A DNA stretch of 64,000 bases. Source: Heterodera schachtii (lineage: Eukaryota > Nematoda > Chromadorea > Rhabditida > Heteroderidae). The DNA lies in NCBI GenBank assembly GCA_023374025.1, contig SIJG01000083.1:581876-645875 (forward strand), read 5' to 3'. Numbering within the stretch: the first letter of the stretch is position 1; each line of letters opens with the position of its first letter. The notes under the pieces were generated by a model that was not told the DNA's origin, did no database searches, and saw only the letters and a list, made by a program, of their open reading frames with translations. This document shows, piece by piece, positions 1-15,641 of the stretch. Position numbers and translations under genes: made by a program.

Positions 1-405
1 CCATAGGTCGACCATTTGACAGACGAAATTTTGCGCAACCCATTGACGAACGCACTCATTTTTAGGAAGACAAAGTTAAAAATATACAAAAAAGAAAATA
101 TAATAAAAAGTGAACAGAAATGTAAATCCATTTAAAATAGGCATAAAACAAAAATAAAAAAAGTATTGAAAGTCAATTCTCTTCCAAAAAAATAAATAAA
201 TAAATAGAAAACAAACAAAATAAAAAAACAACAAAACATAGGCAATGAGTTTGTTGTTGATACTACAGATCGTTTGGTTGAAAAATAATTAAAAAAAGGA
301 AAACATTTTTTTTGGTAAATTAATATTCGAAAGAATGATAGTGTAACGATTCCGTTAGATCATTTGTGTGCTTCTTCCGTCCTCATTAATTCAAAATTGC
401 TGCTG

Positions 406-3400
406 CTACTGCTGGACGTCAGCAGATGAGACGGACTGTTGCGACGATTGCTGCGATCCGCTCACAAAATCCTCGGGACTTTCCACCAACGAAATGGTCA
501 CCGCTGACAGAAAGGCGGGCACTGAATTGTAACGGACCTGCAAATTTGGTTTCGATTATTAAATAAAAGGTAATTAATTTAAAAGGAAAATGGAAAATAA
601 AAAGGAATTCTGCCTCAATATTCGTAATGATAAATCCATAAAAATTCGTGAAATACGTTTTATTTCAAGTTTTCGGGGGCTCTGACCACAAATTAGTGAT
701 ACTTTTAAGTTCGTTTTCGTGTAAAAAAAAACAACAATTTTTGATAGAGAAAAAGTGGAATTCGAAAAATTGGTGGCTTTCGACTTTCAGTTCGAGTTTG
801 GGTTCAGGGCATAAAATGTCATATCCGTAATAGTTATTCGATACACAACAGAGTTAGTTTAATGATGATTTTTAAAAACAAAAACTGCCAAAATAATGGA
901 GGGGAAATGGCAAATTAAAGACTATAAAAGCACACCAAATAATTCGCAATCAAGTCCTTCCAACGCTGAGCACATTCGTTGTCCAACAGATCGACCGTCG
1001 GCGGTTGGTGGCCATGTTTCTGTGAGGAATTGGTTTTTTAAACAAAAATTTTTGAAATTTGCTTTAAGCACTTGGAAAAGGAAGACACAGTTCTTGGAAT
1101 GCACACTCTCCGCCTCGAAAAAGCCCTCCTCGCCAATGCGCACGTCGTAACCGCTAATCAATGCAACCGTCTCACGAAACTCGCGCAACAGCTCCGAATT
1201 AACTGAAAAAAATAAATAAAATTGTTTATTGTTTAACCAAAATTAAATTGAAAGAAAAATTTAAAAAAATATTTCCTCCCAGGCCGGGAATCGAACCCGG
1301 GTCTCGCACGTGACAGGCGCGGATACTAACCACTATACTACCTGGGACACATCCCAAGGGTCTTTTATTTTCCTTACAACTCATCTTTTTTTTAATAAGA
1401 TTCTTTTCACAATTTACAATTCGTTTGAACTAATTTTTTGGTGGACAAAAACCTTAATATATTGAGAAGAGTTGGCCCCAATTTTACGCTAAATACCCAA
1501 CCATTTTCCGTCTGATCCAGCTGATCTTTGAGCGCACGAATTTGAACACGTAAATTGTGAACATGGCCATCGTCCGAGTCCTCCTTCTCCTCTCCGAATT
1601 CGTCTCCCATCGGCGTTTCATCTGCCGCTAATTCATCACCAACGGAATTGTCCTGAAAAACGAGACATATTGTTAAAGTGGGAAAAACAAATTTTCAAAT
1701 GGCGCGTCAAAGTCAAATAAAGCATAAAAAATTTTCTAAAATGCAAAAGAAAATATTCCTTGAGTTTTTTTTGTGATAAAGTCCCTAAAAATGAGGCCTT
1801 ATGGCTGTGTAAATGTGTGCACTTCATTTCCCCTCCCCCTCGAAAATTGAAAAAATTTCAAACATAGAAATTTTTCAAAAAAACCGTCTGAAAATTTTTC
1901 AACTTTTTTTCAAGAAATTTTCTCATAAATAATTTTCTAACAATAAGAATAAGGTTTGAATTTTTTTTTTGATTCTCGGGGGGGGGGGGGGTACGACGGG
2001 GGGAAAATGCCCTGCTCCGGTATAAAAGCATATCTCCAGGCAAATTTTATAAAATAACTGCAAAAAGCTCAACCCAATAAAATACGCACACACTAAATAA
2101 TACTAAAACCTGTTCAAATATAAAACCACTGACCAATTTGCGTCGTTTCAACGGATTCGGAGCAGTAGCGCCAGTTGAAGCGGACGCAGCAGCAGCAGCA
2201 GCAGCAGCCACCTCGCGGATGACCAGCTCATCCCGCGCTTCGTCCAACGGATTGGCGGTGGCGAAGCGCAAAATGCGAGTTGTGTCTGACCCGGTGGGCA
2301 CCTCCTAAAGTCGGGGAAAATTCACAAAAATTAAAATGATTGAGTTACCCAATTTCAACCCAAAAAATTTTCTGCATTTTTTTCTCACATATTTTTGCAA
2401 TTTGCTGCGAAGTTCGCCAAGCTCCGCGTCGTATTTGCGCTTGAACAGTTGCGCAATTCGTCGCGACTCGCCGACGGTTGGCGCGTCGCGTGGCTGCTGC
2501 TGCGAGTCCAACAGTTTCAGTTTGGTCTCCAGCTCTTTGTTCCTGGAAATGTTTGTATTTTTTCACGATGACTTAGAATTGGTAAGAGGAAGTTGGAGGA
2601 AATGACCGCAGAATTGAATCCGGATAAAATGTTACCCCGAATATTTTTGTTTAGGATTTTTGCTTTTTCTCTCCATGGTGGGGTGCAATACGTTCCCCTC
2701 TCCCCCAGAAAAATTCTTAAATCGGAAATGTTGTTTTCTTATTTTTTTTTACTGTTTTACTTCTAGGTAAAGAAAATTTTTTTTTTAAATTTCTTTGAAA
2801 ATTATAAAAGCGAAAAAAATTCTTATTTACTCGGAAAAAATAGAAAACTAAAAAAAAAATTGTGAAACGACGGGGGTGGACGAACTGTGTGCTCCCCAAT
2901 GGTGTGCCCCTATAAGCCTCAACCAAAAAGCACCGACTTTTCGCGCAATTGGCCGGCACTGCGCACCAACTCCTCCAAACCGTTGCGTGAGATGGAACCG
3001 CCGCCAAACAAACACTTCAGCTCCTCATGGTCACGCTGAAAAGGAAAGGGACGCGATGATGAACAACTTAGGCTTTTTTGACAATTGCGTGAACACTCAC
3101 AATGAGTTGCGCATTTTGTCTCCGCAAAATGTCCGTCTGCGTTTGCAGGTCGACCTTTTGTTCCTCCAACAGTTCCACGTGCTTGGCACGTTCGCTGCAA
3201 TTTGAAAAATATAAGTTTTTAAATTATGAAAATTTATTAAAATTTCATCAGTTTTGTGTATGTTTTATATTCTTCCGGTAATTATGTTTGAAAATTGTTG
3301 GCCTAAATTTTTGAATTTCCTGAGTGATTCCATTTTCGACGATTATTCCTATTTTTTGGCATTTCCCATCATTCCATAAACCACCACAACACCTCAGAAT

Positions 3401-5742
3401 GATCAGTTGTTCGTGCTGCTTTGAGCATTGGATTTCCAGCCGTTCAATGTCCCTCTCGTAGTCAATCATGCGCAATTCTTGCGCCGTCATCCCCTCCGTC
3501 TTGGAGCCGTCCATGTCGTTGTCCGCACCCGGCTCGGCGCAAAAACTGCTGTTTAATAACATTTCGTTGTTGTTAGTGTCCTCCGTCTGCGTTTGGACCG
3601 CTGAAAAAAAAAAAATTAAAACTTAGAATTGCAGAAAAATATTAGAAAAATTTTATGAAAATTCAAAAAAATTATTTTTTGAAATTTTCTTATAAAAATT
3701 TAGTAATTAAATTTTCGGAAGGAGGGGGGGGGGGGGACAAACTGTATCCTGCTGTATAAAGATGAGTAATAATAAAGAAATCGAGCACAGCGATAATAGG
3801 CAAATTTTGGCAATTCACAAAAACCAAAAAATCTAGTTAAATTGAGCCCCCCCCCCCCCCGTCCCGGATTAAATTTGAATATTTTAATTTGCAGGATCTA
3901 ATAAACTCACTGTGAAATTTGGGTCGTACAACGGTGGCACTAATGTTCTCCACGTCTTCAATGGCACCAAAATAATTGCCAATGGTTGAGCCGGAAGCCA
4001 ACTCGGCAACATTTTCTTGAAAAAATTGACAAAAGAATGAACAACCAATCGCAACAATAAAGAATGAATGCGCTTACCATGCGAAATATGTTCATGTTCG
4101 ATGTTTCGGTAGGAAAAATAAATCTGAAAATGTTATTTTTTTTTTAAAATATTGCGAATTGACAATGAGAGAGAAGGAATTTAAAATATGACAGCAAAGC
4201 CAGAAATAGGGCATAAAATCAAAATTTTAAAATTCAGAAAATGGTTTTTTTTTTGAAATTTAAAAAAGTTTCGAACAGGTTTTTTAAAAACTTATAATTA
4301 GGTACAATGTTTTTAAATTTCATTAAACTGCCTAAATTTTTCCCAGCACCACTTAACTGCACCGCCGGAGCCCATTTTAGCATTATTTTTTGAAATTTGA
4401 CCTCAAATTTGTTTGTTTTCTTTTGGCGAAAAACGGCCATATATTCCTGTTTTTTGCTTATCGGGCTTTCGAGGAGGGAGTAAACGAAAACCTTGTAACG
4501 ATTTGGCTCGGTCCATCCGCCGCACTCCTCCAACAACTGTTTCATGGTCTGCAGCTGTTTGTCCGCAAACAGTGACCATGTACGGTATTTGGACAGCGCA
4601 CTACGGTAGTCGCTCAACAACAGTTTGTCAAAACCAGCCTGGAAAATTTGGAAAAAATTTCGTAATATGACCAAAAGCATCCATATGAGCATTTTTAAGA
4701 GGAAATTGACTCGGGGACAACCCACCAAAACCCAACAATATGACCCCTATCGAATTTGTACAAATAAATCCAAAAGAATTTTAGCATGGGTAAAAATTTG
4801 TGAATTTTCCAACTTTTTTATAAAAAAATACGTTCAAAAACTGACAAATTCTCCGCTTTCGGTGGATGCCGACAAATTTCGTCCGCTGCTGACGCGTCGC
4901 AGTCCGCGTTCCGCTTCCGTGCGCCACCGAATGGCCTCCCGTTGCGCGTCCGCGACGCGTTCGCCCGCCACCGACTCGGCACGTCGCAACTGCTCAATTT
5001 CTTCGTCGCGTGACTCCAACTGGCGCCGTAGCAGTGCAATGGACTCATTGGCCTCGATCAATTTGATGGACATATGATCAACTGAAAACGGAAAAGAAAA
5101 TGGTGAAAAACTCTCAAATTTGCTTCTAAGTTCCCCAAACCAAAACGAAATATATCAATACACTAAACAAAATAATTCTGGCGCTACTTGCAATTTCGTA
5201 TATTTTGGATTTTATGAAAAACCAAAAGGGGGACCATTTTGGCTGCAAATTAGGGATAATAACGCGTAGAAATTTGTTCTCGGAGGTTTTTGGGGTCCCT
5301 AATCACTAATCTAATTTGACCAATTCCTAATCCCGAATCTGAAGAAAAGCCGAAAATTCAAATTTCTAGTTTTTGATTATTTATTTTTATTCAAATTTAG
5401 GTTAGAATGTCGTGGTTAAAACAAATGTCAGCTTCTTAAGCAAGGAACCCAAATTAGTGCAAAAATAACATTAAAAAAAATTTAAAAACCAAATTTGGTA
5501 ACGCTCAGGCGATAAAAAGGAAGATGAGCTTAGAACTAAAAATAGTTTCTGTTTGGTCACGCACTTTGCTGCTGTTGGCTGGCCCTTCTCTGGTGGTGGT
5601 GTCTTTCACGGTCATCGCCCCCTCTGCCGCTGCTTTGGTTGTGCATAAAACGGCCAAAATTGCGCTGGAAGCGTCGCTCCTCTTTTTGTGCAAAAACACG
5701 CGAAACTTCGGGATCATCGTTGTCAAATGAAGCCATTTCCAA
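406..5742 (-). CDS. mdf-1: Spindle assembly checkpoint protein MAD1 (MDF-1)
   Basis: Fourteen exons, read on the minus strand: 5742-5565, 5081-4846, 4638-4492, 4123-4078, 4015-3911, 3600-3393, 3194-3101, 3035-2938, 2542-2389, 2304-2134, 1652-1502, 1202-1072, 1019-936, 537-406. They sum to 1935 nt (644 aa) with phase matching at every junction. MAD1 is a coiled-coil kinetochore and nuclear-pore protein that carries MAD2 and templates its conversion to the closed, checkpoint-active form. The middle is Glu/Gln/Arg-rich coiled coil. Exon 10 holds a MAD2-interaction-like segment (ILRFATANP, about residues 433-441; human KVLHMSLNP). The C-terminal RWD-like domain has FRETVALISGY, LLDNECAQRW and YNSVPAFLSAVTISL, matching human FRKACYTLTGY, LLETEF and DSIPAFLSSLTLEL. 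I see no clear RLK motif for BUB1 binding. A second in-frame ATG lies two codons in, at 5736. The reading from the C-terminal domain is firm; the extreme N terminus is less so. Confidence 0.93.
1276..1347 (-). tRNA. tRNA-Asp (anticodon GTC)
   Basis: A 72-nt cloverleaf on the minus strand. The acceptor stem pairs TCCCAGG with CCTGGGA and leaves discriminator G. The D arm contains the A box TAGTATAGTGGTTAGTATC. The anticodon stem CGCGC/GTGCG carries the loop CTGTCAC, giving anticodon GTC. The T arm is CCGGG-TTCGATT-CCCGG, a perfect B box. There is no intron. It lies inside the MAD1 intron between the exons ending at 1502 and starting at 1202, on the same strand as MAD1. The A and B boxes should give it its own RNA polymerase III promoter. 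A T-rich stretch follows downstream on the minus strand (rc of 1261-1275). Confidence 0.96.
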
Positions 5743-6078
5743 TAGCCAAATGTAGAGTTATGCCGGTAATAAAGAAGAAATTCTGTGAAACAATGTTTTT
5801 TCCTAAGAAAAATCGAACGGAAACTCAAAAATAAATTTATGAATATTTAGGTATAACTAAATATAAGTAGAATAGGTAAGTTCCCGAATTGACGCATTGG
5901 TAAATTGCGAGATTTAGGGTTCCGAACTCTGATTTTTTTTAATGTAAGAATTTTGCCTAATTTCGATTTTGCGCTTCGCTTTTTGTTCAAACATTTCGCC
6001 ATGCAATATACAAATTAAAATAAAAAGAAAAATTATTTTTTTCCTTTTTTACACGTTTCTTTGTTTAGAAAATGCTAA
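5743..6078. promoter_or_regulatory. Shared divergent promoter interval between MAD1 and PSME3IP1
   Basis: Only 336 bp separate the two divergent start codons, so both 5' flanks and core promoters must fit here or in 5' UTR introns. The interval is AT-rich and shows no convincing TATA box. On the plus side, TTTCTTTGTTTAG ends at 6068, ten bases before the ATG. On the minus side, TTTTTCTTAG lies upstream of the MAD1 ATG. Both look like 3' splice sites, which in nematodes may accept a trans-spliced leader. The promoter role is inferred from position. Confidence 0.4.
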
Positions 6079-7468
6079 ATGAATTTTGTAAGTGAAGAAG
6101 AGTTGAAAAAGCAGCGTGAAGCTGGCGAAGAAAAGCCCGGTTTTTAATTGGTTTCACTTTGAAATTTTTTTTCTATTTTTTCAGAGAGTTCAGAGCCGGT
6201 GGACAAACGAACACTTTACGAACGGTTGAAAGAGCAAAAGGACATAAAGCAATTGGAATACGATGAAACGCACGCATTGAGTTAAGGGAGTTGCATTGGT
6301 ATTGCCAATTCGTTTGACTTTTGGTGATTACATTTCGTTTTTGATTTATCCTACCATGAAATACCCTAAAAAACGAAAATTTTGAAAAAAAAACGGTTTA
6401 TTATTAAATTCAGAGAACCAATTCCGTGGCATTGACGAGGCCGAGTCGGACTTTCTGACCCAAGTGGAGCGGGCCAAGGAGGAGCAGGAGGCACGCAAGC
6501 GCAAGGAGGAGCAGGAACTTGTGCGATTGAGTCGACAATTGACGCAACAGCACGCGACCGGTGCCACGGCTGAGCAGCAGCAACACGCACTGTTGGAAAA
6601 GCCACAAAAAGCGACCGCCGCCGCTTCGTCAGGGATCAGCAGACAGGCGGCACTGATCACATCGCTCGTCCGCAAAAGGCGAGTGGTGAAAAGTTGGCAG
6701 AATCATTGGCAATCATGTCTTTCATTGGTCACGAAATTTTCTTAAAATTCTAATAACATTTTCTATGAGTATTTAGAGGCACCAAGCACGAATCCGGCTT
6801 TTTGGCGAATCCCGAACCCGATTCAAACATTTAAAATTCATTTTTATTTTTTTAAAATTTCTTTAAAAACATGGTTCTAACAATAGTTCGGGTTGGCTGC
6901 TTAACATTTTTGACCAATTTCGAACTCGAACAAAAAGTCAAAAATTTAAATTGAAAATAATCTTTTGATGTTGCAATGATTTTTGACTAAATTTGGCTTA
7001 TTGTTAGGTATTTTAAACAACAGAATGCCAAATATGCCATTTACATTTTTGCCTCCTCTTTCAGACCGCTTTCAACTGACAATGAACCAAAATCGGCGCG
7101 TGGCGAAGTGCCATCGCCGCCCTCGTCGTCTGACAGTGACAAGCGCAATGCCAATGAATCATCATTGAAGGCTTCGGGCGGACCACCGCAAAAACAACGG
7201 CACGAATCGCATTGCCAAATCATTGGAGTGCTTCCCGGCTTGCCGAACTACTCCGATTCGAGGCATGGCGAATTTAATTTTATGGCAAATATAAATTTTT
7301 CTGATCACCATTTCCATCCGTAATCATTGAAAAGAAATTTAGTTTAACACATAAATTTTAAGTGACGAGGCCGAGAGTAGCAGCAACAGTGAGAGTTTGG
7401 AGTCGGGATTGCCATGTGTGGCCATTTACGCGGGTAAAGGCGCACCAAAGCCGCACGGAGAGTGTTGA
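6079..7468 (+). CDS. PSME3IP1: PSME3IP1 / FAM192A (NIP30) homologue
   Basis: Five exons: 6079-6139, 6185-6280, 6414-6678, 7065-7262, 7363-7468; 726 nt, 241 aa, in frame throughout. The human homologue is a nuclear protein that binds the proteasome activator PSME3 (PA28-gamma). The start gives MNFVSEEELKKQREAGEE, close to human RFVSEAELDERRKRRQEE. Then come RTLYERLKEQKDIKQLEYDE, NQFRGIDEAESDFLTQVERA and a charged helix, as in the family's NIP30 domain (about residues 1-95). The C terminus keeps IIGVLPGLPNYSDSSDEAES, matching human IGILPGLGAYSGSSDSESS, the acidic PA28-gamma-binding tail in vertebrates. Introns 3 and 4 start with GC (GCGAGT at 6679, GCATGG at 7263). With a GT donor near 7322, intron 4 would instead add about 20 residues (RHGEFNFMANINF...) that break the conserved YSDSSDE run. 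A polyadenylation signal follows at 7547. Confidence 0.92.
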
Positions 7469-7929
7469 AATGGACACGAACATGATGAGGACATGCTTTT
7501 TATGACGTATTTTTGCGAAAGCCCGCTCATATTTGTCTAATTTGTTAATAAAAGCTTTAAAGTGGTTTCCATGTTATTGACTTTCGGGTGAATTACTACT
7601 TCAACCCTGCACCAGGGTGGGACGCGATTCGCGGCCTTTTTCGACATTCGCGACCGCGGCAATTTGAATCCGCGACCGCGCGATTTTTTGCGCGGCGCGT
7701 AGTGGATTTTTTGGGGCAAAATTAAAAAAAAAACAATGAAACGATTGTCTTTTTTGAATATTTAAATTTTAAATATATTTTTTTAAAACTTGGTATTTTT
7801 CTCAAAAAAATTTTCCAAGTCGGAGCTTTAATTGGGAATGAAGCGAGTTATGGCTTATCAAACTTAACAATACAAAAATGGTAGTGATCATGATGAGAGT
7901 GTTTTTTGAATTAGAGCGCAAAATAATTA
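7469..7929. other. Intergenic spacer after PSME3IP1
   Basis: Contains the 3' UTR and poly(A) signal, then AT-rich sequence with a short GC-rich patch (7610-7700: GCGACCGCGG-type runs). No coding sequence recognised. Confidence 0.5.
7547..7552 (+). terminator. Polyadenylation signal AATAAA for the PSME3IP1 homologue
   Basis: A canonical AATAAA lies 79 bases after the TGA at 7466-7468, in a TAAT/AAAG context. It is the first AATAAA downstream of the gene on the coding strand. Confidence 0.55.
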
Positions 7930-8538
7930 GGTAATGGTTACTTTTACTGGTCCCATAAAAAAAAAAAAGTAAATAAGGCGGTTTTTTACGATTCTTTGCT
8001 CCACTAGGGGGTTTTTGGGGCCGCTGATCATGAATATGACATCCATTTCAACCAATTCATTCCTTAACCCGGACCCGAATTCGAACAAAAAATCGAAAGT
8101 TCGAATTTCAAAATTTGGATTTATATTTTGAAAACGGCTTAAATGCATGGAAACAAAGTGAAAGTCATCATTACTGTAATAAAGATAACATAAGTCTTTT
8201 TTAGACGAAAAATTCGAAATTCGTAAAAATGTGAACTTCCGATTTTTTGTTCGAATTCAGGTCCGAGTTTAGGAATTGCTTGAAATGGATGTCATAAGCA
8301 TAACCAGCGACTCCGATAAGCCCATAAAGATTTTTATGGCTATAATTTCAAAAAAATGAAAAATTACTTGTTGAAAAACCTTATACTTGATGAAAAATCA
8401 TAGATTAGATGAAGTCATATGACATTCTGATGTCATATTCGTGATTAGCGGCCCGATAACCCATGAGTGCAACGCAAAATCGTAAAAAATCCACCTTTTT
8501 ACTTTTTTTTTATGGGACCAGTAAAAGTAACCATTACC
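7930..8538. mobile_element. Mutator-like non-autonomous element (MITE), 609 bp, 9-bp TSD
   Basis: The left end GGTAATGGTTACTTTTACTG (from 7930) is repeated as its exact reverse complement at the right end (to 8538). The inverted repeat extends imperfectly for most of the element: the interior arms around 8030-8110 and 8230-8300 also pair, for example GACATCCATTTCAA against TTGAAATGGATGTC. The bases just outside are identical on both sides, AAATAATTA at 7921-7929 and at 8539-8547, a clean 9-bp target-site duplication. Long terminal inverted repeats with 9-bp duplications are typical of Mutator-like elements. There is no transposase ORF, so it would need a partner in trans. The superfamily is inferred from TSD length. 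Confidence 0.85.
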
Positions 8539-8579
8539 AAATAATTACACAAATTAACCTATTAATCGCATTTCAGAAA

Positions 8580-8850
8580 ATTTTTACTGGTACGGGTGGT
8601 TTTGATCAGTTTAAAGTTTATACTCAAGGTTCATACAATTCAAATGATCGGGGGTATTGACAATTACAATATGAGGAGAGGCATTATGACAGTTAATGGA
8701 CACGCTGACAACGCAATTCACAGCTAATTTTTACTGTTGCTGTGATCAGTTTAAAATTTTATACAAATACATACAATAAAATGTTCGGGGGGGGGGGCAA
8801 TTACAATATGAGGCATTATGACAGTTTATGGACACGCTGACAACGCAAAC
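8580..8850. repeat. Imperfect tandem duplication, about 140-bp unit
   Basis: Two adjacent copies (about 8580-8721 and 8727-8850) share TTTTTACTG, GTGATCAGTTTAAA-type, CAATTACAATATGAGG and ATTATGACAGTT, then GGACACGCTGACAACGCAA. The second copy carries a poly-G run (8787-8795) where the first has GGGGG. Non-coding. Confidence 0.75.
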
Positions 8851-8947
8851 ATTCGCAAATGATCATATTCTATCCTGACGATCCCTCCGTCAGCGGCCGG
8901 CCCGGCGACGTCAGCAGCAGCAGCTCAGCCATGTTGCATGCTGAAGT

Positions 8948-10029
8948 TCAGTGCTTGACGAGGGCGTTGTGCGCGTTCACGGAGATGTGCAGCTTTGACG
9001 CCTTGTTTCGTGCAGAGCTGGAAAAAAAGAAAATTTAATTTTTTTTTTGAAATGTTAAAACTTAAAACCCACCGAAGAATCACGAAGTAAAACTGACCAG
9101 CTGAACAGTGCACGACCGCCCGGGGGATGCCGATCACACGGTACAGCAGGCGAAGCGGGGCCAGGTCGCTGTTGGGCACTCCGCGGTCGGGCCATTGTCG
9201 CCAGTGGAAGTGTTGGACGCGCAAGGGGCCCTGTCGCATCCGCGATGCTCCAACGATGAGGTCCGTCCTGTAGAGCGCGCCCTCCACGTGGTGTTCGCGC
9301 GCGAATTTGACGCTGATCTGGTTGTTGGCGAAGCGCATGAGCTAAATGGGAAAAAAGGGAAACGGTTAAACAATTGTTGGTAAAAAAAAGCCCATCCGTC
9401 AAACCCACCCTGTTGTCCGCGGTCGGCCAGTACTGATGACACTTGATCCGATTTTGTTCGATGGTGTCGCAGAGCATCACAATGCTTTCGATGTTCTCCT
9501 GCGCGATCATTGTCCAGAAGTCGTCGCAGGTCGTCTCGAGCGGTCCTTGAGTGCAGATGAAGCGGTTCTCGCCGAACGTGGTGATCCAGTTGGCGTGGAT
9601 GTATCGTCCGGTGTGGAGTCGCACACGATTGATTTCCGTGCAGATCACATCCCTGTAGCGGTTGCACTCCACGTTCCTGAAAAATTGAAACTGGGAAGAT
9701 TAGACATGTATACAAAATGAAAACGACGCCAAAACCCACCGTGTAAACTCAGGCGATGGCACCGGCGCCGGCGCTGCGTTGAGTTCGGTGAATTCGCTGA
9801 CCAGGTCCTGCACGGTGCGCGGCGATGTGTCGTTGACGAAGCGTTCCAGGGCGGAGAAGAATTCTGCCGTGTCCTCCCAGCTGATCGGAGTCGGCTGGGC
9901 CTCGTCCTGCGTCTGCTGTTGCTGCTGCTGGCGTGCGGTGGTGGTCCGCCGCGTCTGCTGCGTTGACCGGCCGGTTGGGCGTCGCGGTGCTTCCGTCTGG
10001 CCCGGGCGTCCAGTCCCAGTGCCGGACAT
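8948..10029 (-). CDS. Protein tyrosine phosphatase-like protein lacking the catalytic-loop arginine
   Basis: Four exons: 10029-9740, 9676-9409, 9341-9073, 9017-8948; 897 nt, 298 aa, open throughout. The N terminus is Thr/Gln/Arg-rich (about residues 1-45). The PTP domain follows: the Tyr-recognition loop (ECNRYRDV), YIHANWI, ICTQGPLETTCDDFWTMIAQ, IVMLCDTIEQNRIKCHQYWP, FHWRQWPDRGVP (WPD loop with its Asp) and VVHCSAG (catalytic Cys). After HCSAG the expected I/VGRTGTF does not occur. The sequence goes to QFYFVILRSARNKASK and then VNAHNALVKH, which resembles the domain's last helix (LR.QR...QY.Y.H.AL). So about 35 residues, covering the Cys-X5-Arg arginine and following helices, appear deleted. 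The intron there is only 55 bp, too short to hide an exon. An alternative donor after HCSAG (GTCAGT at 9097) leads to a quick stop. It could be a pseudophosphatase or a recent pseudogene. Confidence 0.85.
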
Positions 10030-11025
10030 CTGCGTTTGCTGTGTGCGTTGCGGTTGAAATGCGCAGCAGAGCGTTGTTGATCACTGTAAAAGGGAAGAAA
10101 AAAATTAATGATGTGCAAATTAGGGGGTTGATGAGGGAGAATGACGATGGTGAAGAAGTCGAACCTCGCAGTAATTAGGCGCAAGGCGTGTTGAAGACAC
10201 TAGTGTTGAAAGGAAAAATTAATAAAATTAATTAACCCCTCCCGCCCTTTTATATTCAAATTTCAAGTTCGAACTTCGAAATGACGAATTAGGTCGAATT
10301 TTAAAATTAAAAAAGACTACTTAACAGTGAATTTCAGCATTTTTTTTTTCATTTTAAAATGATTTCTTACACAAAATCAATCGATATTTAGAACAAAATC
10401 CTTGGACGGGAAAACCCAACTCTTACTAGGCCAACTTGTACTGCCCCGACTCGTACTTATTACGTGGAAACAGTACAAATCGGAGCAGCACAACTTGACA
10501 AAGCAAGCGTCCATTTTTGGAAAATTGCTGATAATGGAATTAAATAGATGGGGAATCATTTCAATTAGAGAATTATGCATATTTGGGGGGTTTTGTAGCG
10601 GGAAAACTCTAGAGTTAATATGAAAATCAAATAATTCGACGGAAGATGACGAGAAATATAATTAGAGCCGGAATAGAATGGAGAACAAATTATAAAGTAA
10701 ATTAATTAATGGATTATGGAGAAGAAATTAAAAATGCAAAATAAAGAAACATAATGCCAGACATTTAAAATTATAAACAATGTCACTATTTTATTACAAA
10801 AGGCAAAATGCCATGAAAAGAAAATGCCTGACAAAAATTTTGTTCAAATTTGAGTTCGGGGTTAGAAATGGATATCAGAATCGGGTTCTCCGACCCTGAA
10901 AACCACAAAAACATCTTTTTCTCGTTTAAAAAGTTTTGATTTTTTATTAAAAAAAGGGGGGCTACCACTGGCAGAATATATTACGTAAATGCCAAACGCT
11001 GATTGTGAGATACAAATAAAAGATT
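10030..11025. other. Intergenic spacer, AT-rich with repeat fragments
   Basis: Starts with a likely 3' splice site (TTTTACAG on the minus strand, near 10083) upstream of the PTP-like start, consistent with trans-splicing or a 5' UTR intron. A fragment of the dispersed core seen in several MITEs here lies at about 10840-10905 (GTTCGGGGTTAGAAATGG). No gene recognised. Confidence 0.45.
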
Positions 11026-11359
11026 GGCACTTTTACACTTGGAAACCGCGAAAAAACTTTAGAGAAAAAGTCTTTTACACACTATTTTCTTAATTCACTT
11101 CTCTACTTTCACTGTCCCTTGTTATGAGCGATAGAGACGCAGAATTTATGCGTATTCAAATAAATAACTACATTAATTTTAGTCCATAATAAATCATGAA
11201 ATTTACCTATCTTTCTTACTCTTTTCGAGTTTGGATTAGGGATTGGTCAAAAATAGTGTCAGATTCATAATCAGCGATCCCGAAAACCCTTAAAACGATT
11301 TTAAACCAAAATGGTCCCCGCATTGAGTATTTTTATGGGTTCCCAAGTGTAAAAATGCC
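11026..11359. mobile_element. MITE with GGCAC...GTGCC-type TIRs, 334 bp
   Basis: The left end GGCACTTTTACACTTGGAAA pairs with the right end, whose reverse complement is GGCATTTTTACACTTGGGAA. The flanks AAAAGATT and AAAAGTTG agree at 6 of 8 positions, a decayed target-site duplication. The interior (11228-11290) carries the shared core GGATTAGGGATTGGTCAAAA. It belongs to the same family as 21098-21282. Confidence 0.7.
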
Positions 11360-11387
11360 AAAAGTTGTTTAACGCATAAAGTGTTAA

Positions 11388-15641
<4,254 letters not shown>

